Shown here: in pieces, positions 25,200 to 33,698 of the stretch
Numbering within the stretch: position 1 is the first letter of the stretch
Layout: each line of letters begins with the position of its first letter
NCBI RefSeq assembly: GCF_024362205.1
Contig: NZ_CP101462.1
Location: forward strand, 2,762,001-2,826,000
From: Exiguobacterium aurantiacum
Lineage (GTDB): Bacteria > Bacillota > Bacilli > Exiguobacteriales > Exiguobacteriaceae
DNA: 64,000 nt
Reading direction: 5' to 3'
Program-made: the position numbers and the translations under genes
The notes under the pieces: generated by a model
Told to the model about the DNA's origin: nothing
The model's input: only the letters and a program-made list of their open reading frames with translations
Databases searched by the model: none

Positions 25200-25210
25200 G
25201 GAGAATATTT

Positions 25211-25699
25211 ATGAGACCAGAAGACTTACAAGACTTGTCGCTCCTCGGACAGAAGAGTGTCCCTTATATTTTTGAATACGCACCGGACGTCCTCGAGGCG
25301 TTCCCGAACCGTCACCCGGAGAACGACTACTTCGTGAAGTTCAACGCACCGGAATTCACGTCGCTCTGCCCGATCACGAACCAACCGGACTTCGCGACGA
25401 TTTACATCTCATACATCCCGGACGAGAAGCTCGTCGAATCGAAATCGCTCAAGCTGTATTTGTTCAGCTTCCGCAACCACGGGGACTTCCATGAGAACTG
25501 CATCAACGTCATCGGGAAAGATCTCGTCAAGTTGATGGAACCACGCTACCTCGAAGTGTGGGGCAAGTTCACGCCACGTGGCGGCATCTCGATCGACCCG
25601 TACTATAACTACGGTAAGCCGGGCACGAAATACGAAAGAATGGCGGAACATCGTTTGTTCAACCACGACTTGTATCCTGAGACGGTCGACAACCGTTAA
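25211..25699 (+). CDS. queF: NADPH-dependent preQ0 reductase QueF
   Basis: Reduces the nitrile preQ0 to preQ1, the last step encoded here. The 162-residue unimodular form has the nucleophile Cys53 and Asp60 in [10 protein letters not shown] and the NADPH region [16 protein letters not shown], followed by FHENC. AAGGAGA precedes the ATG. The last two codons and stop (AAC CGT TAA) form part of a 54-bp palindrome shared with the convergent gene. Confidence 0.96.
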   Translation: MRPEDLQDLSLLGQKSVPYIFEYAPDVLEAFPNRHPENDYFVKFNAPEFTSLCPITNQPDFATIYISYIPDEKLVESKSLKLYLFSFRNHGDFHENCINVIGKDLVKLMEPRYLEVWGKFTPRGGISIDPYYNYGKPGTKYERMAEHRLFNHDLYPETVDNR

Positions 25700-25744
25700 A
25701 TCAAAAGTAGGCGCTCATCGGCGCCTACTTTTGATTTAACGGTT
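25691..25744. terminator. 54-bp perfect palindromic terminator overlapping both convergent stop codons
   Basis: Arms of 24 bp match perfectly (first bases AACCGTTAAATCAAAAG) around a 6-nt loop. The outer part of each arm encodes Asn-Arg-stop of queF on one strand and of the VTT protein on the other. T-rich outer stems make it a bidirectional terminator. Confidence 0.92.
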
Positions 25745-26380
25745 AAGTTGTCGTTTGATCGGTTCACGGAACACGGTCGCGACGAGCGTCAGGACGACTA
25801 AGACGACGAGGGCGAGGATGATTAGCTTAAAGTCTCCGCTCGCGATGCTGCTGCCGAGGAAATTGTTGGCGAACGCTCCAGGGATCATCCCGACCGTGGT
25901 CGCGAAGACATAACCGGGGAGTCTAACTTTCGCGAGCCCGGAGGCGTAGCTGACCAAGTCAAAGTTGACGAGCGGGATCAGGCGTAAAATCAACACATAG
26001 AAAAATCCGTCCTCTTCAATCTTATGCTGCACCTTCTCATAGCTGCTCGTCTCGAAATGATGGAGAAAGCGGTCACCGAAGCGAATCGCGATATAATAGG
26101 CGACGAGCGCGCTGAGCGTGGCCCCGATGACCGTATAGATGACACCGGGCAGCGTCCCGAACGCCAAGCCACCGGCGACGGACAACACGGACGTCGGGAA
26201 GAGGATGAGCGGACGGAGCGTGAACAAAATGATATAGACGAACGGGGCGAGCCAACCGAATTGAACAATATAATCCCGAATCTCTCCTGGCCGCAAGTCG
26301 ATCCATTGATAGAGGAACATCGCCGTCCCGAACACGAGCAAGACGATGGCAATCATCCACTGCGTTTTCCACTTGTTCAT
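25736..26380 (-). CDS. TVP38/TMEM64 (VTT domain) membrane protein
   Basis: A 214-residue membrane protein with about six hydrophobic segments and VTT-domain features: FTLRPLILFPTSVLSVAGGLAFG and the loop RLIPLVNFDLVSYASGL. Relatives (DedA/VTT) affect membrane lipid flipping and cell envelope homeostasis; the precise role is unknown. ATG at 26380 with GGAGGG 6 nt upstream. Ends LNR-stop inside the palindrome shared with queF. Confidence 0.88.
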   Translation of the reverse strand: MNKWKTQWMIAIVLLVFGTAMFLYQWIDLRPGEIRDYIVQFGWLAPFVYIILFTLRPLILFPTSVLSVAGGLAFGTLPGVIYTVIGATLSALVAYYIAIRFGDRFLHHFETSSYEKVQHKIEEDGFFYVLILRLIPLVNFDLVSYASGLAKVRLPGYVFATTVGMIPGAFANNFLGSSIASGDFKLIILALVVLVVLTLVATVFREPIKRQLNR

Positions 26381-26495
26381 CGGTCGCCCTCCTCTCTTTC
26401 TTTCATCATATCGCCTTGTCTCAAAAAAGTAACGCCTTCCTTTTTTTAGGAGTCGCAGTATGGTACGGTTAGAAAAAGCAGAAGGAGGAATCCCT

Positions 26496-27005
26496 ATGTA
26501 CTTGGCAGATGCCATCAAGTTGAAACACCTGCTTCTGAAGCAGATTGATAAGTTGCTCGAAGAAGTCGAACGTGTCGCGTTCATCGAACTCGAGAAAGAT
26601 GAGCCGCTCCCGACGATTCAATCCCGCTCGCTCGAGGATATCGAAGTTGAGCTCGAGGCGATTCGTTGTGACATGCGCCGCCTCGATCGTCTCGTCTGTG
26701 AGGCGAACCTGCATACCGTCATCGAGACGAATGATGGACCGCTCCCACTCGTCGAAGCGATGGAGTTCGCCGTTCAATTACGGGCCCAAGCCCGGATGTA
26801 TCAAGATTTGGCCGAGCGGCCGAAACGCGAGTTCCAAACCGGGTACGGGGAAGGGTCGAGCGTCATCAAGCATGCGCTCTATGACCCGGAACTGTATCGG
26901 TTGAAAGCACGCGACGTCGAGAAACGGGCCAACCGCATCGCCAGCGCCATCGAGGCGGCCAATCATCGGACCGAAATCGAGTTTGACGCAAGTCGTTATA
27001 TGTAA
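26496..27005 (+). CDS. DIP1984-like helical protein of unknown function
   Basis: A 169-residue protein, mostly amphipathic helix and likely coiled coil (KLLEEVERVAFIELEKDE; VEKRANRIASAIEAAN). The pattern ADAIKLKHLLLKQIDKL with a later ANLHTVIETND resembles the DIP1984/septicolysin-type family, whose function is not established. AAGGAGG precedes the ATG at 26496. Single gene ending at a bidirectional terminator. Confidence 0.75.
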   Translation: MYLADAIKLKHLLLKQIDKLLEEVERVAFIELEKDEPLPTIQSRSLEDIEVELEAIRCDMRRLDRLVCEANLHTVIETNDGPLPLVEAMEFAVQLRAQARMYQDLAERPKREFQTGYGEGSSVIKHALYDPELYRLKARDVEKRANRIASAIEAANHRTEIEFDASRYM

Positions 27006-27007
27006 CA

Positions 27008-27039
27008 AAAAACGCGTCGGGATGTTCCGACGCGTTTTT
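27008..27039. terminator. Bidirectional terminator, perfect hairpin
   Basis: Arms of 13 bp (AAAAACGCGTCGG and complement), 6-nt loop, between convergent genes. The stop codon of the minus-strand gene begins inside the arm. Confidence 0.9.
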
Positions 27040-27526
27040 ACATGTGATGGTTATGGTGGTCATGATGGTGCGAGCTCGAACGGCGTCGCGGTGCCGGCTC
27101 GTCGGCGAACTTCTCCCCGTCCAATATGCCGAGCCGTTTATATTGACGGTCAATCCGCTCTTTCGTCTCGTCTTGCACGTGTGGCGACTCCATCACCAAA
27201 TGATAGCTGCCGAGCGCGACCCGGAACGGTTCCATCTGTGTCCGTTCGACCGGGAACGACGTCACGTCACGTAAGTAGTCAGCGAGCCGGTTGGCCGATT
27301 CGTCACTCGGATGGTCGGCCAAGTCTGAAGCGAACTGTTGCATGTCTTTCAATAGACTGTTCGTCTTCACTTGATTGCGGATGCCTGCCATCACGGCGAA
27401 CACGATAATACCGATAATCAAGAAAAAGAAAATTGGAAAGATGGTTGGTACCCCACTAAAAAATGAATCTCCCATCCCCGTCGAGTCGATGTATATCTCT
27501 TCTCCAAATGCAAACGTATGGACCAT
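27038..27526 (-). CDS. Membrane protein with a histidine-rich C-terminus
   Basis: A 162-residue protein with one strong membrane segment (about 32-51, FPIFFFLIIGIIVFAVMAGI), a helical cytoplasmic domain, and the tail RRRSSSHHHDHHNHHM, which has eight His in its last eleven residues. The tail suggests binding of Zn2+, Ni2+ or another transition metal, but no metal gene is adjacent. No family recognised. Start at 27526 with GGGGGAGA upstream. Confidence 0.75.
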   Translation of the reverse strand: MVHTFAFGEEIYIDSTGMGDSFFSGVPTIFPIFFFLIIGIIVFAVMAGIRNQVKTNSLLKDMQQFASDLADHPSDESANRLADYLRDVTSFPVERTQMEPFRVALGSYHLVMESPHVQDETKERIDRQYKRLGILDGEKFADEPAPRRRSSSHHHDHHNHHM

Positions 27527-27591
27527 AATGTCTCCCCCTTTTTTTCTATAATACGGATCCGTCCCCATTTGGTTTCATCTACACGAAAAAA

Positions 27592-27609
27592 CCGTGGCAT
27601 GCGCCACGG
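27592..27609 (-). terminator. Terminator of the acetyltransferase gene
   Basis: Stem CCGTGGC / GCCACGG with a 4-nt loop; T residues follow on the reverse strand. Confidence 0.75.
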
Positions 27610-27617
27610 CTTTGCGG

Positions 27618-28073
27618 TCAGTTCAATTGTTTCTCCATCATGATGCGAGGCTCGTTATCCTCTGTGTACGCCCCCATGATGTCGTAGCCACACAACAGGT
27701 TCAAGATGATGACCCCTTTGTTCGTGTTGCGCGCTTTCGTTCGAATCGAGTGGAACCCTTGCGCCTTCACCCATTCGAGTTGCGTGTCCATCAGCTTGCG
27801 GCCGATGCCATGCTTTTGAAACTCAGGGTGGACGCCGCCGGCCCAGCTATAGAAGCGATATGGCTCGGCCTCATAACCGATTTTGAAGCCGACGAGACGC
27901 TCATCTGAAAACGCGAGCAGCACGAGCGGGTTCGCATGGCGATACAGCCGTTCTTTAAAACGCAGTTGATCGATGTCCCCGTATAACGTCCGATATAGGT
28001 TAAAGAATTCCTCTTCATAGTCTTTGAAATTCGTCGTCACATCTTTCACGATAAATGAACTGGTCGTACTCAT
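27618..28073 (-). CDS. GNAT-family N-acetyltransferase
   Basis: A 151-residue acetyltransferase. The acetyl-CoA loop is EFQKHGIGRKLMD (about 84-96) after the strand GGVHP, followed by KARNTNKGVIILNLLCGYDIMG. The substrate is unknown. Start at 28073, with the purine-rich AAAGGGGATGG upstream; a longer open frame before it lacks a ribosome site. Confidence 0.87.
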   Translation of the reverse strand: MSTTSSFIVKDVTTNFKDYEEEFFNLYRTLYGDIDQLRFKERLYRHANPLVLLAFSDERLVGFKIGYEAEPYRFYSWAGGVHPEFQKHGIGRKLMDTQLEWVKAQGFHSIRTKARNTNKGVIILNLLCGYDIMGAYTEDNEPRIMMEKQLN

Positions 28074-28131
28074 CTTTCCATCCCCTTTCAGTATATGGAC
28101 AAGTTGCTCGTACGCCTGTACCTTTCGCCGT

Positions 28132-28896
28132 TTACTCCGTTTTTCCTGTCTCACGGGCAAAAGCGGTCAAACCTTTTTGCTTATACACCCCGAGCGACCG
28201 CTTCGGAAGGCTCTTCACCATCCAATTTTTTAAGATGCGCTGCTTGTCTTCTGCCTTCAGTCCATAGCCGTCCGTCACGACGTGGCGCGCCCGCGTCGTC
28301 ACATCGTAAAGCGAGATCGCGGCAGCGACCGAGATGTTCAAGCTTTGGACGTAGCCCTGCATCGGAATCAAATAATTGCCGTCCGCTTTGGCGAGCGCCC
28401 GTTCCGATACGCCGTGATGTTCATTCCCGAATAAGAGCACGGTCGGTTTCGACACGTCGACGTCCTCGAGCGGGACCGCCTCTTCACTAAGTGCCGTCGC
28501 GAGCACTTGATAACCGTCGGCCTTCAACCAATCGATTGCGTCCTCGATGGAAGGGTGTTCGACCACGTCGACCCAACGATCGGCGCTCTTGGCGATAATC
28601 GAGTTCGGTTTGAACTTGGCTCGTCCTTCGACGACGTGCAATGTCTGGACACCGAACGCGTCCGCCGAACGAAGCACGGCCGACTGATTGTGTGGGTCAT
28701 CGACCCCTTCCGTCAAAATCGTGATATGGTTCGTCCGTAAATCCAACACTTCCTGCATCCGTTTGACACGGTCTGGCATCAACATGCTATATAGCAGTCG
28801 GTCTTCTTCTAATAACAGGCCTGACTGCAACAACTCCTCAAGCATGGCCGCCTGCTCTTCTTTTGATAATGCCGATGTCGTCTGTCTCCATCCCAT
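28132..28896 (-). CDS. trmH: tRNA (guanosine-18-2'-O)-methyltransferase, TrmH type
   Basis: A 254-residue SPOUT-fold methyltransferase. The three SpoU motifs are visible: DPHNQSAVLRSADAFGV, LFGNEHHGVSERAL and IPMQGYVQSLNISVAAAISLYD. The N-terminal and C-terminal extensions match TrmH, which methylates G18 in tRNA D-loops, better than the rRNA enzyme RlmB. Start at 28896 with AGGGGCGAG upstream. Confidence 0.85.
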   Translation of the reverse strand: MGWRQTTSALSKEEQAAMLEELLQSGLLLEEDRLLYSMLMPDRVKRMQEVLDLRTNHITILTEGVDDPHNQSAVLRSADAFGVQTLHVVEGRAKFKPNSIIAKSADRWVDVVEHPSIEDAIDWLKADGYQVLATALSEEAVPLEDVDVSKPTVLLFGNEHHGVSERALAKADGNYLIPMQGYVQSLNISVAAAISLYDVTTRARHVVTDGYGLKAEDKQRILKNWMVKSLPKRSLGVYKQKGLTAFARETGKTE

Positions 28897-29014
28897 CGTT
28901 CTCGCCCCTTTCAACCTCTAGTATTGTAGCGAGATTCGTTCCGACTGACAAGCTAATGGAGAAACGAGTCAAATTGGGTTCGATTATGAAAATCTATGAA
29001 AATTAGGAAAACGG

Positions 29015-29043
29015 TTGCACAAAGTTATGCAATCGATTACAAT
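29015..29043 (+). promoter_or_regulatory. Promoter of the PTS gene
   Basis: -35 TTGCAC (29015-29020), 17-bp spacer, -10 TACAAT (29038-29043). An operator-like palindrome covers the -10. Confidence 0.8.
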
Positions 29044-29063
29044 CATCTATGCAAGCGATTGCA
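29028..29063. promoter_or_regulatory. Tandem LacI/MalR-type operators
   Basis: Two palindromic sites 22 bp apart: TGCAATCGATTACA (29028-29041, over the -10) and TGCAAGCGATTGCA (29050-29063, near the expected transcription start). They match the TGCAA-N-CG-N-TTGCA pattern of MalR-like LacI-family repressors and resemble cre. Which protein binds is inference. Confidence 0.7.
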
Positions 29064-29117
29064 TTAACAGTCGCCATAGACAGATAAAAAGTTCCGCATA
29101 GGAAGGAAGCGTATCAC

Positions 29118-30746
29118 ATGAAACAACTCATCTCGTTCGACTTTTGGCAGAAACTCGGCAAGGCCTTAATGGTCGTCATCGCCGTCATGCCGGCCGCGGG
29201 TCTCATGATCTCGATCGGTAAATTGATTGGCATGTCAGCCGGAGACGTCAGCATCTTGCTCACGACGGCTCGCATTATTGAAGACCTCGGTTGGGGAATC
29301 ATCGTCAACTTACATATCTTGTTCGCGGTCGCCATCGGTGGCTCGTGGGCGAAAGACAAGGCCGGCGGTGCCTTCGCTGCACTCATCGCCTTCATCTTGA
29401 TTAACCGTGTCACAGGCGCCATCTTCGCCGTCAACGGAACGATGCTCCAAGACCCGGAAGCGACAGTCCAGTCTCTCTTCGGGGCTGACCTTGTCGTCGC
29501 TGACTACTTCACATCTGTACTCGGTTCACCTGCCCTCAACATGGGTGTGTTCGTCGGGATTATCGCCGGTTTCCTCGGTGGTGCCCTCTATAACAAGTTC
29601 TACAACTTCAACAAATTGCCGAACGCCCTCTCGTTCTTCAACGGAAAGCGCTTCGTACCATTCGTCGTCATCCTCGGTTCGGTCGTTGCCGCGATTGCAT
29701 TGTCAATCATTTGGCCGACGATTCAAGGCGCGCTCAACAGCTTCGGTGAATGGATTGCCACGTCACGCAACACGGCGCCAGTTCTCGCGCCGTTCATCTA
29801 CGGTGCACTCGAGCGTCTCCTCTTGCCGTTCGGTTTGCATCACATGCTCACTGTGCCGATGAACTACACGGAGCTCGGTGGTACGTACACGATTTTGACA
29901 GGTGCGACAGCTGGTTCGGTCGTTGCGGGTCAAGATCCGCTCTGGTTGGCTTGGGTCACTGACCTCGTTAACCTTCGCGCCGCTGGTGACACGGCCGCTT
30001 ACAACGCCTTGCTCGCTGACGTCGTACCGGCCCGCTTCAAAGTCGGTCAAGTCATCTTGTCATTCGCTGCCTTGATCGGTGCCGCATATGCGATGTACCG
30101 TAACGTCGACGAAGACAAGAAAGCACAATACAAGCCGATGTTCTTGTCGGCTGGTCTCGCTGTCTTCTTGACAGGTGTCACAGAACCAATCGAATTCATG
30201 TTCATGTTCGTTGCGCCAGTCCTTTACGTCGTCTACGCGCTCATGGCCGGTGCCGCCTTCGCTTTAGCGGATGTCATCGACCTTCGTGTCCACGCGTTCG
30301 GTGCGATTGAATTGCTCACACGCATCCCGATGATTGTCAAAGCGGGACTGTTACAAGACTTGATTAACTTCTTCCTCGTCTCGGCTGCCTTCTTCTTCTT
30401 GAACTTCGGTGTGTTCAACTTCTTCATCAAGAAGATGAACCTTCCGACGCCAGGTCGTAACGGGAACTATATGGAAGAAGTGACAGAGAAATCGAACGTG
30501 ACAGGCAACGAACAGGTCATGGGGATTATCGCTCTACTCGGTGGGGAAGAGAACATCGAGGACGTCGATGCCTGCATGACGCGTCTACGTGTCACAGTCA
30601 AAGACATGTCGCTCGTCTCAGAAGAGAGCGAATGGAAAAAGAACGGCGCCATGGGTCTCATCTTGAAAGACCGCGGTGTCCAAGCAATCTACGGCCCGAA
30701 AGCCGACGTATTGAAGTCTGATATTCAAGACGTCATCGGTGCATAA
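29118..30746 (+). CDS. PTS EIICB transporter, maltose/glucose type
   Basis: A 542-residue phosphotransferase permease: EIIC domain with about ten membrane segments (start motif GKALMVVIAVMPAAGLM, central FGLHHMLTVPMNYTELGGTY, TGVTEPIEFMFMF) and a C-terminal EIIB domain with phosphorylation site Cys near 485 in DACMTRLRV. No EIIA domain is attached, so a shared glucose-type EIIA must donate phosphate. The EIIC resembles maltose-specific MalT-type carriers; the MalR-like operators agree. GGAAGG precedes the ATG. Confidence 0.87.
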   Translation: MKQLISFDFWQKLGKALMVVIAVMPAAGLMISIGKLIGMSAGDVSILLTTARIIEDLGWGIIVNLHILFAVAIGGSWAKDKAGGAFAALIAFILINRVTGAIFAVNGTMLQDPEATVQSLFGADLVVADYFTSVLGSPALNMGVFVGIIAGFLGGALYNKFYNFNKLPNALSFFNGKRFVPFVVILGSVVAAIALSIIWPTIQGALNSFGEWIATSRNTAPVLAPFIYGALERLLLPFGLHHMLTVPMNYTELGGTYTILTGATAGSVVAGQDPLWLAWVTDLVNLRAAGDTAAYNALLADVVPARFKVGQVILSFAALIGAAYAMYRNVDEDKKAQYKPMFLSAGLAVFLTGVTEPIEFMFMFVAPVLYVVYALMAGAAFALADVIDLRVHAFGAIELLTRIPMIVKAGLLQDLINFFLVSAAFFFLNFGVFNFFIKKMNLPTPGRNGNYMEEVTEKSNVTGNEQVMGIIALLGGEENIEDVDACMTRLRVTVKDMSLVSEESEWKKNGAMGLILKDRGVQAIYGPKADVLKSDIQDVIGA

Positions 30747-30749
30747 TCA

Positions 30750-30782
30750 ACAGGCCAGCTCGTACGAGTTGGCCTGTTTTTT
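30750..30782 (+). terminator. Terminator between the PTS gene and the phosphatase-fold gene
   Basis: Stem ACAGGCCAGCTC / GAGTTGGCCTGT (one G-U pair), loop GTAC, followed by six T. It would reduce but may not abolish read-through into the next gene, 17 bp downstream. Confidence 0.8.
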
Positions 30783-30798
30783 CTAAAGGAGGACTATC

Positions 30799-31590
30799 GT
30801 GAATATTTTAACGCTGAATTGTCACGCCTGGTTAGAGGACCATCAACAAGAGAAAATCGACTCGATCGTCGAACGGATCGCGAGCGAGGAATACGACATC
30901 ATCGCACTCCAAGAAGTGAATCAACATAAAGAGGCCCCGCTCATCGACGGCTTGATTCGAGAGAACAACTTCGCCTATGTGCTCGTCGAGCGTTTGAAAG
31001 AGCAAGGCGTCGATTACTACATGACGTGGGACTTCGCCCATTATGGCTATGACATCTACGAGGAAGGCGTCGCGATTTTGTCGCGCACTCCGTTCGTGTC
31101 GACCGAATCGTTCTTCGTCTCCCAGACGACCGATCCGAACGATTACAAGTCTCGGAAAATCGTCAAGGCGGTCGTGGACGGCATGGACGCGCCGACGGCG
31201 ATTTACTCCTGTCACCTCGGTTGGTGGCATGACGCCGACGAACCGGTGCGCCATCAGCTCGATGAACTGTTGCGCCGCGTCGAGGACGACGACCGTGCCT
31301 TGCTGCTCGGTGACTTCAATAACGACGCGTTCATCCGTGGCGAAGGTTACGACTACTTGATTGAGCACGGTCTTCAAGACTTGTTCCATTTAGCGACCGA
31401 GCGTGAAGGCGATGCGACCGTCCAAGGCAAGATTGCCGGTTGGGACGAGAACAAGCAGGCGCTTCGCATCGACTTGATGCTGACGAACGCCCCGATTCAC
31501 GTCTCGCGTCACGCCGTCGTCTTTGACGGCGAGAACGGTCCCATCGTCTCGGACCATGCCGGTGTCGAAGCGACCGCGTTCTGGCGTTAA
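30799..31590 (+). CDS. Endonuclease/exonuclease/phosphatase-fold protein
   Basis: A 263-residue metal-dependent hydrolase. Family residues are in NILTLNCHAW, IIALQEVNQ (metal Glu), LLLGDFNND (Asp/Asn) and the terminal SDHAGVEA (catalytic His). Start codon is GTG with AAAGGAGG upstream. This gene type commonly follows maltose/glucose PTS genes in firmicutes, so action on a sugar phosphate or phosphodiester is possible; the substrate is unknown. Confidence 0.85.
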   Translation: MNILTLNCHAWLEDHQQEKIDSIVERIASEEYDIIALQEVNQHKEAPLIDGLIRENNFAYVLVERLKEQGVDYYMTWDFAHYGYDIYEEGVAILSRTPFVSTESFFVSQTTDPNDYKSRKIVKAVVDGMDAPTAIYSCHLGWWHDADEPVRHQLDELLRRVEDDDRALLLGDFNNDAFIRGEGYDYLIEHGLQDLFHLATEREGDATVQGKIAGWDENKQALRIDLMLTNAPIHVSRHAVVFDGENGPIVSDHAGVEATAFWR

Positions 31591-31594
31591 CCTG

Positions 31595-31630
31595 ACCCTT
31601 TTCTTTCACAATGTGAGAGAAAAGGGTTTT
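31595..31630 (+). terminator. Terminator after the phosphatase-fold gene
   Basis: Long stem ACCCTTTTCT ... AGAAAAGGGT with inner pairs TCAC / GTGA, followed by TTTT. Confidence 0.8.
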
Positions 31631-31705
31631 GCTTTTGGCGAAAATTCGGTATGGTTGGAAACGACTGATGTCTAATGACTATATTTCTGAAAGTAGTGAT
31701 TCATT

Positions 31706-32887
31706 TTGACGACTACCCCATCGCTCAGTCGGACCGACTGGACGCTTATCTTATCGCTCGCATTGCTCACGTTCGTGCTCGGCACGAGTGAATTTGTCAT
31801 CGTCGGGATTTTACCCGATATCGCCGATGGCCTATCGATTTCGATTGCCACGGCCGGAACGCTCGTCTCGGCGTTCGCCATCACCTTCGCCATCGGGACC
31901 CCGCTGACGATGTCACTGACGAGCCATTTGCCGAAACGAAAATTGATGCTCACGCTCACCGCTGGGTTCATCGTCTTCAACTTGTTCAGCAGCTTCGCTC
32001 CGACGTACGGGATATTGCTCGTGCTCCGGATGATGACCGCCGTCGTGACCGGCGTGCTCATCTCGCTCGCCATGCTCGTCGCCAGTGAATCGGTGCCAAC
32101 CGGGAAGCGCGGCATCGCTGTCTCATTCATTTTCGGCGGTTTCACGATGGCGAACGTATTCGGCGTCCCGCTCGGTACGTTCATCGGCCAACGCGCCGGA
32201 TGGGAAACAACATTCCTGTTGACGACCGCTTTAGGCGTCGTCGCATTTCTCGCCGTCTACCGTGTCGTGCCGAGCCATTTAACGAGCGTCAAAACGTCGA
32301 TTGCCGATCAATTGCGCCTATTGACGAACCCTCGTATCCTAATCGCGTTCTTCATCCCCGCGTTCGGCTTCGGCGCGACGTACGTCGTCTATACGTACCT
32401 CGTCCCGATTTTAAAAGGTGTGCTCGGCGTCCCTGTCGCTTGGATCAGCCCGATTCTGTTCGCTTACGGGTTCATCTCCATTTTCAGCAATATGGCGGCC
32501 GGGAAAATCGCCAGCCATAATCCGATTGGACGGCTCCGGTTCGTCTTTCTCATCCAAGCGCTCGTCTTGGCTGCCTTGTACGTGACGACATCGAACGTGA
32601 CACTCGGTCTGATCAATATCGCGCTCATGTCGTTCATGGCAATTCTGCTGACGACCTCGACGCAAATCTATTTGATCGACTTGGCCGAGAAGTTCAATCC
32701 GGACGCCAAAGGCCTGGCTTCATCGCTCATGCCGGTCGCAAGCAACGTCGGCATCGGGATGGGCTCGGCCCTCGGTGGTTTGGTCTATGCGAACGCACCC
32801 GTCATGACGCTCGCCCTCGTCGGCGGCGCCGTCGCGCTCGTGACAGCCTTGCTGACAGCGGTAAGTCACCAGCTCGATCAACGTTAA
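31706..32887 (+). CDS. MFS drug/sugar exporter (DHA1 type)
   Basis: A 393-residue transporter with 12 predicted membrane segments; the first is followed by the typical TSEFVIVGILPDIADGLSIS of the AraJ/YdhP-like exporters. Start codon TTG at 31706 with a weak ribosome site (GAAAGTAGTGA), which predicts low expression. Substrate unknown. It ends at a terminator shared with the convergent hydrolase. Confidence 0.85.
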   Translation: MTTTPSLSRTDWTLILSLALLTFVLGTSEFVIVGILPDIADGLSISIATAGTLVSAFAITFAIGTPLTMSLTSHLPKRKLMLTLTAGFIVFNLFSSFAPTYGILLVLRMMTAVVTGVLISLAMLVASESVPTGKRGIAVSFIFGGFTMANVFGVPLGTFIGQRAGWETTFLLTTALGVVAFLAVYRVVPSHLTSVKTSIADQLRLLTNPRILIAFFIPAFGFGATYVVYTYLVPILKGVLGVPVAWISPILFAYGFISIFSNMAAGKIASHNPIGRLRFVFLIQALVLAALYVTTSNVTLGLINIALMSFMAILLTTSTQIYLIDLAEKFNPDAKGLASSLMPVASNVGIGMGSALGGLVYANAPVMTLALVGGAVALVTALLTAVSHQLDQR

Positions 32888-32918
32888 AACAGCGTGCCCG
32901 ACGTGGGCACGCTGTTTT
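32886..32918. terminator. Bidirectional terminator, perfect hairpin
   Basis: Arms of 14 bp (AAAACAGCGTGCCC and complement) and a 5-nt loop between convergent genes. Confidence 0.9.
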
Positions 32919-33622
32919 TATAACCAATCGATGATTTGGTCGATCGTCTCGTCGAGTTGCTCTTTCGCGCTGAGCGGACTGTCGTTATCTCCGTCCTGCG
33001 GGCCGTACATCCCGAAATTGGCGTGATTGCCGGCTTTGATTTGATGGAAAACGGTGGCATCCGGGACGTTGTCACGGCTCGCCTCGATATCGCTCTCGTT
33101 CGCGAGACCGTCGATTTCCCCAGAGACGGACAAGACACGCAAATCGCTGTCCGCCATCGTACTGATCGGATACGACGCGAGGAAGATGACCCCGTCAACT
33201 TGCTCCTCGTGTTCGAGCGCGTAACCGGACGCCGCCGAACCGCCGAGTGAATGCCCCCCGACGACCCATCGTTCAATGTCTGGATGGGCGGCGATGATGT
33301 CTTCTGCTGCATCGATATCTGCTATCCCGAGATTTAAGCGCAACGATGGGATGGCGACGAAGATTCCTTCTTCCGCTAACCTTGCCCCATAGTAGGCGTA
33401 CGCCTCTTTCTCAACTTTCGCTCCCGGATACAGGATGAAACCAGTCTCGCTCGACGGGTCGCCGAACTCGAGACGATTGTCCACTTCCGTCGCCTCGGCC
33501 GCGTAGCTGAGCGCTTCCTCCGTCGGTCCGTACGTCAGTTGCGTCCAAACAAAGAAGCCGATGATGGCGATCAAAACGACTCCTAATAGGCCAAGGCCAA
33601 TCCATTTCAGTTTTTTCTTCAT
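32918..33622 (-). CDS. Membrane-anchored alpha/beta hydrolase
   Basis: A 234-residue protein with an N-terminal signal anchor (KKKLKWIGLGLLGVVLIAII) and an extracytoplasmic alpha/beta-hydrolase domain. The nucleophile elbow is GGHSLGGSAA, Asp is in SGEIDGLAN, and His in AGNHANFGMYG. It matches the Abhydrolase_5-type family, with unknown substrate. Start at 33622 with GGAGG upstream. Divergent from the permease gene at 33699. Confidence 0.83.
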   Translation of the reverse strand: MKKKLKWIGLGLLGVVLIAIIGFFVWTQLTYGPTEEALSYAAEATEVDNRLEFGDPSSETGFILYPGAKVEKEAYAYYGARLAEEGIFVAIPSLRLNLGIADIDAAEDIIAAHPDIERWVVGGHSLGGSAASGYALEHEEQVDGVIFLASYPISTMADSDLRVLSVSGEIDGLANESDIEASRDNVPDATVFHQIKAGNHANFGMYGPQDGDNDSPLSAKEQLDETIDQIIDWL

Positions 33623-33698
33623 TATATTACCTCCATTTGCATCCACTTCCCCGTCACGGTACACTAATAATAAAAAAGGGAAATACCAGGGGGACACC

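Noticed and set aside
31672-32184. 170-codon minus-strand frame opposite the MFS exporter
   Set aside because: Antisense shadow of transmembrane codons.
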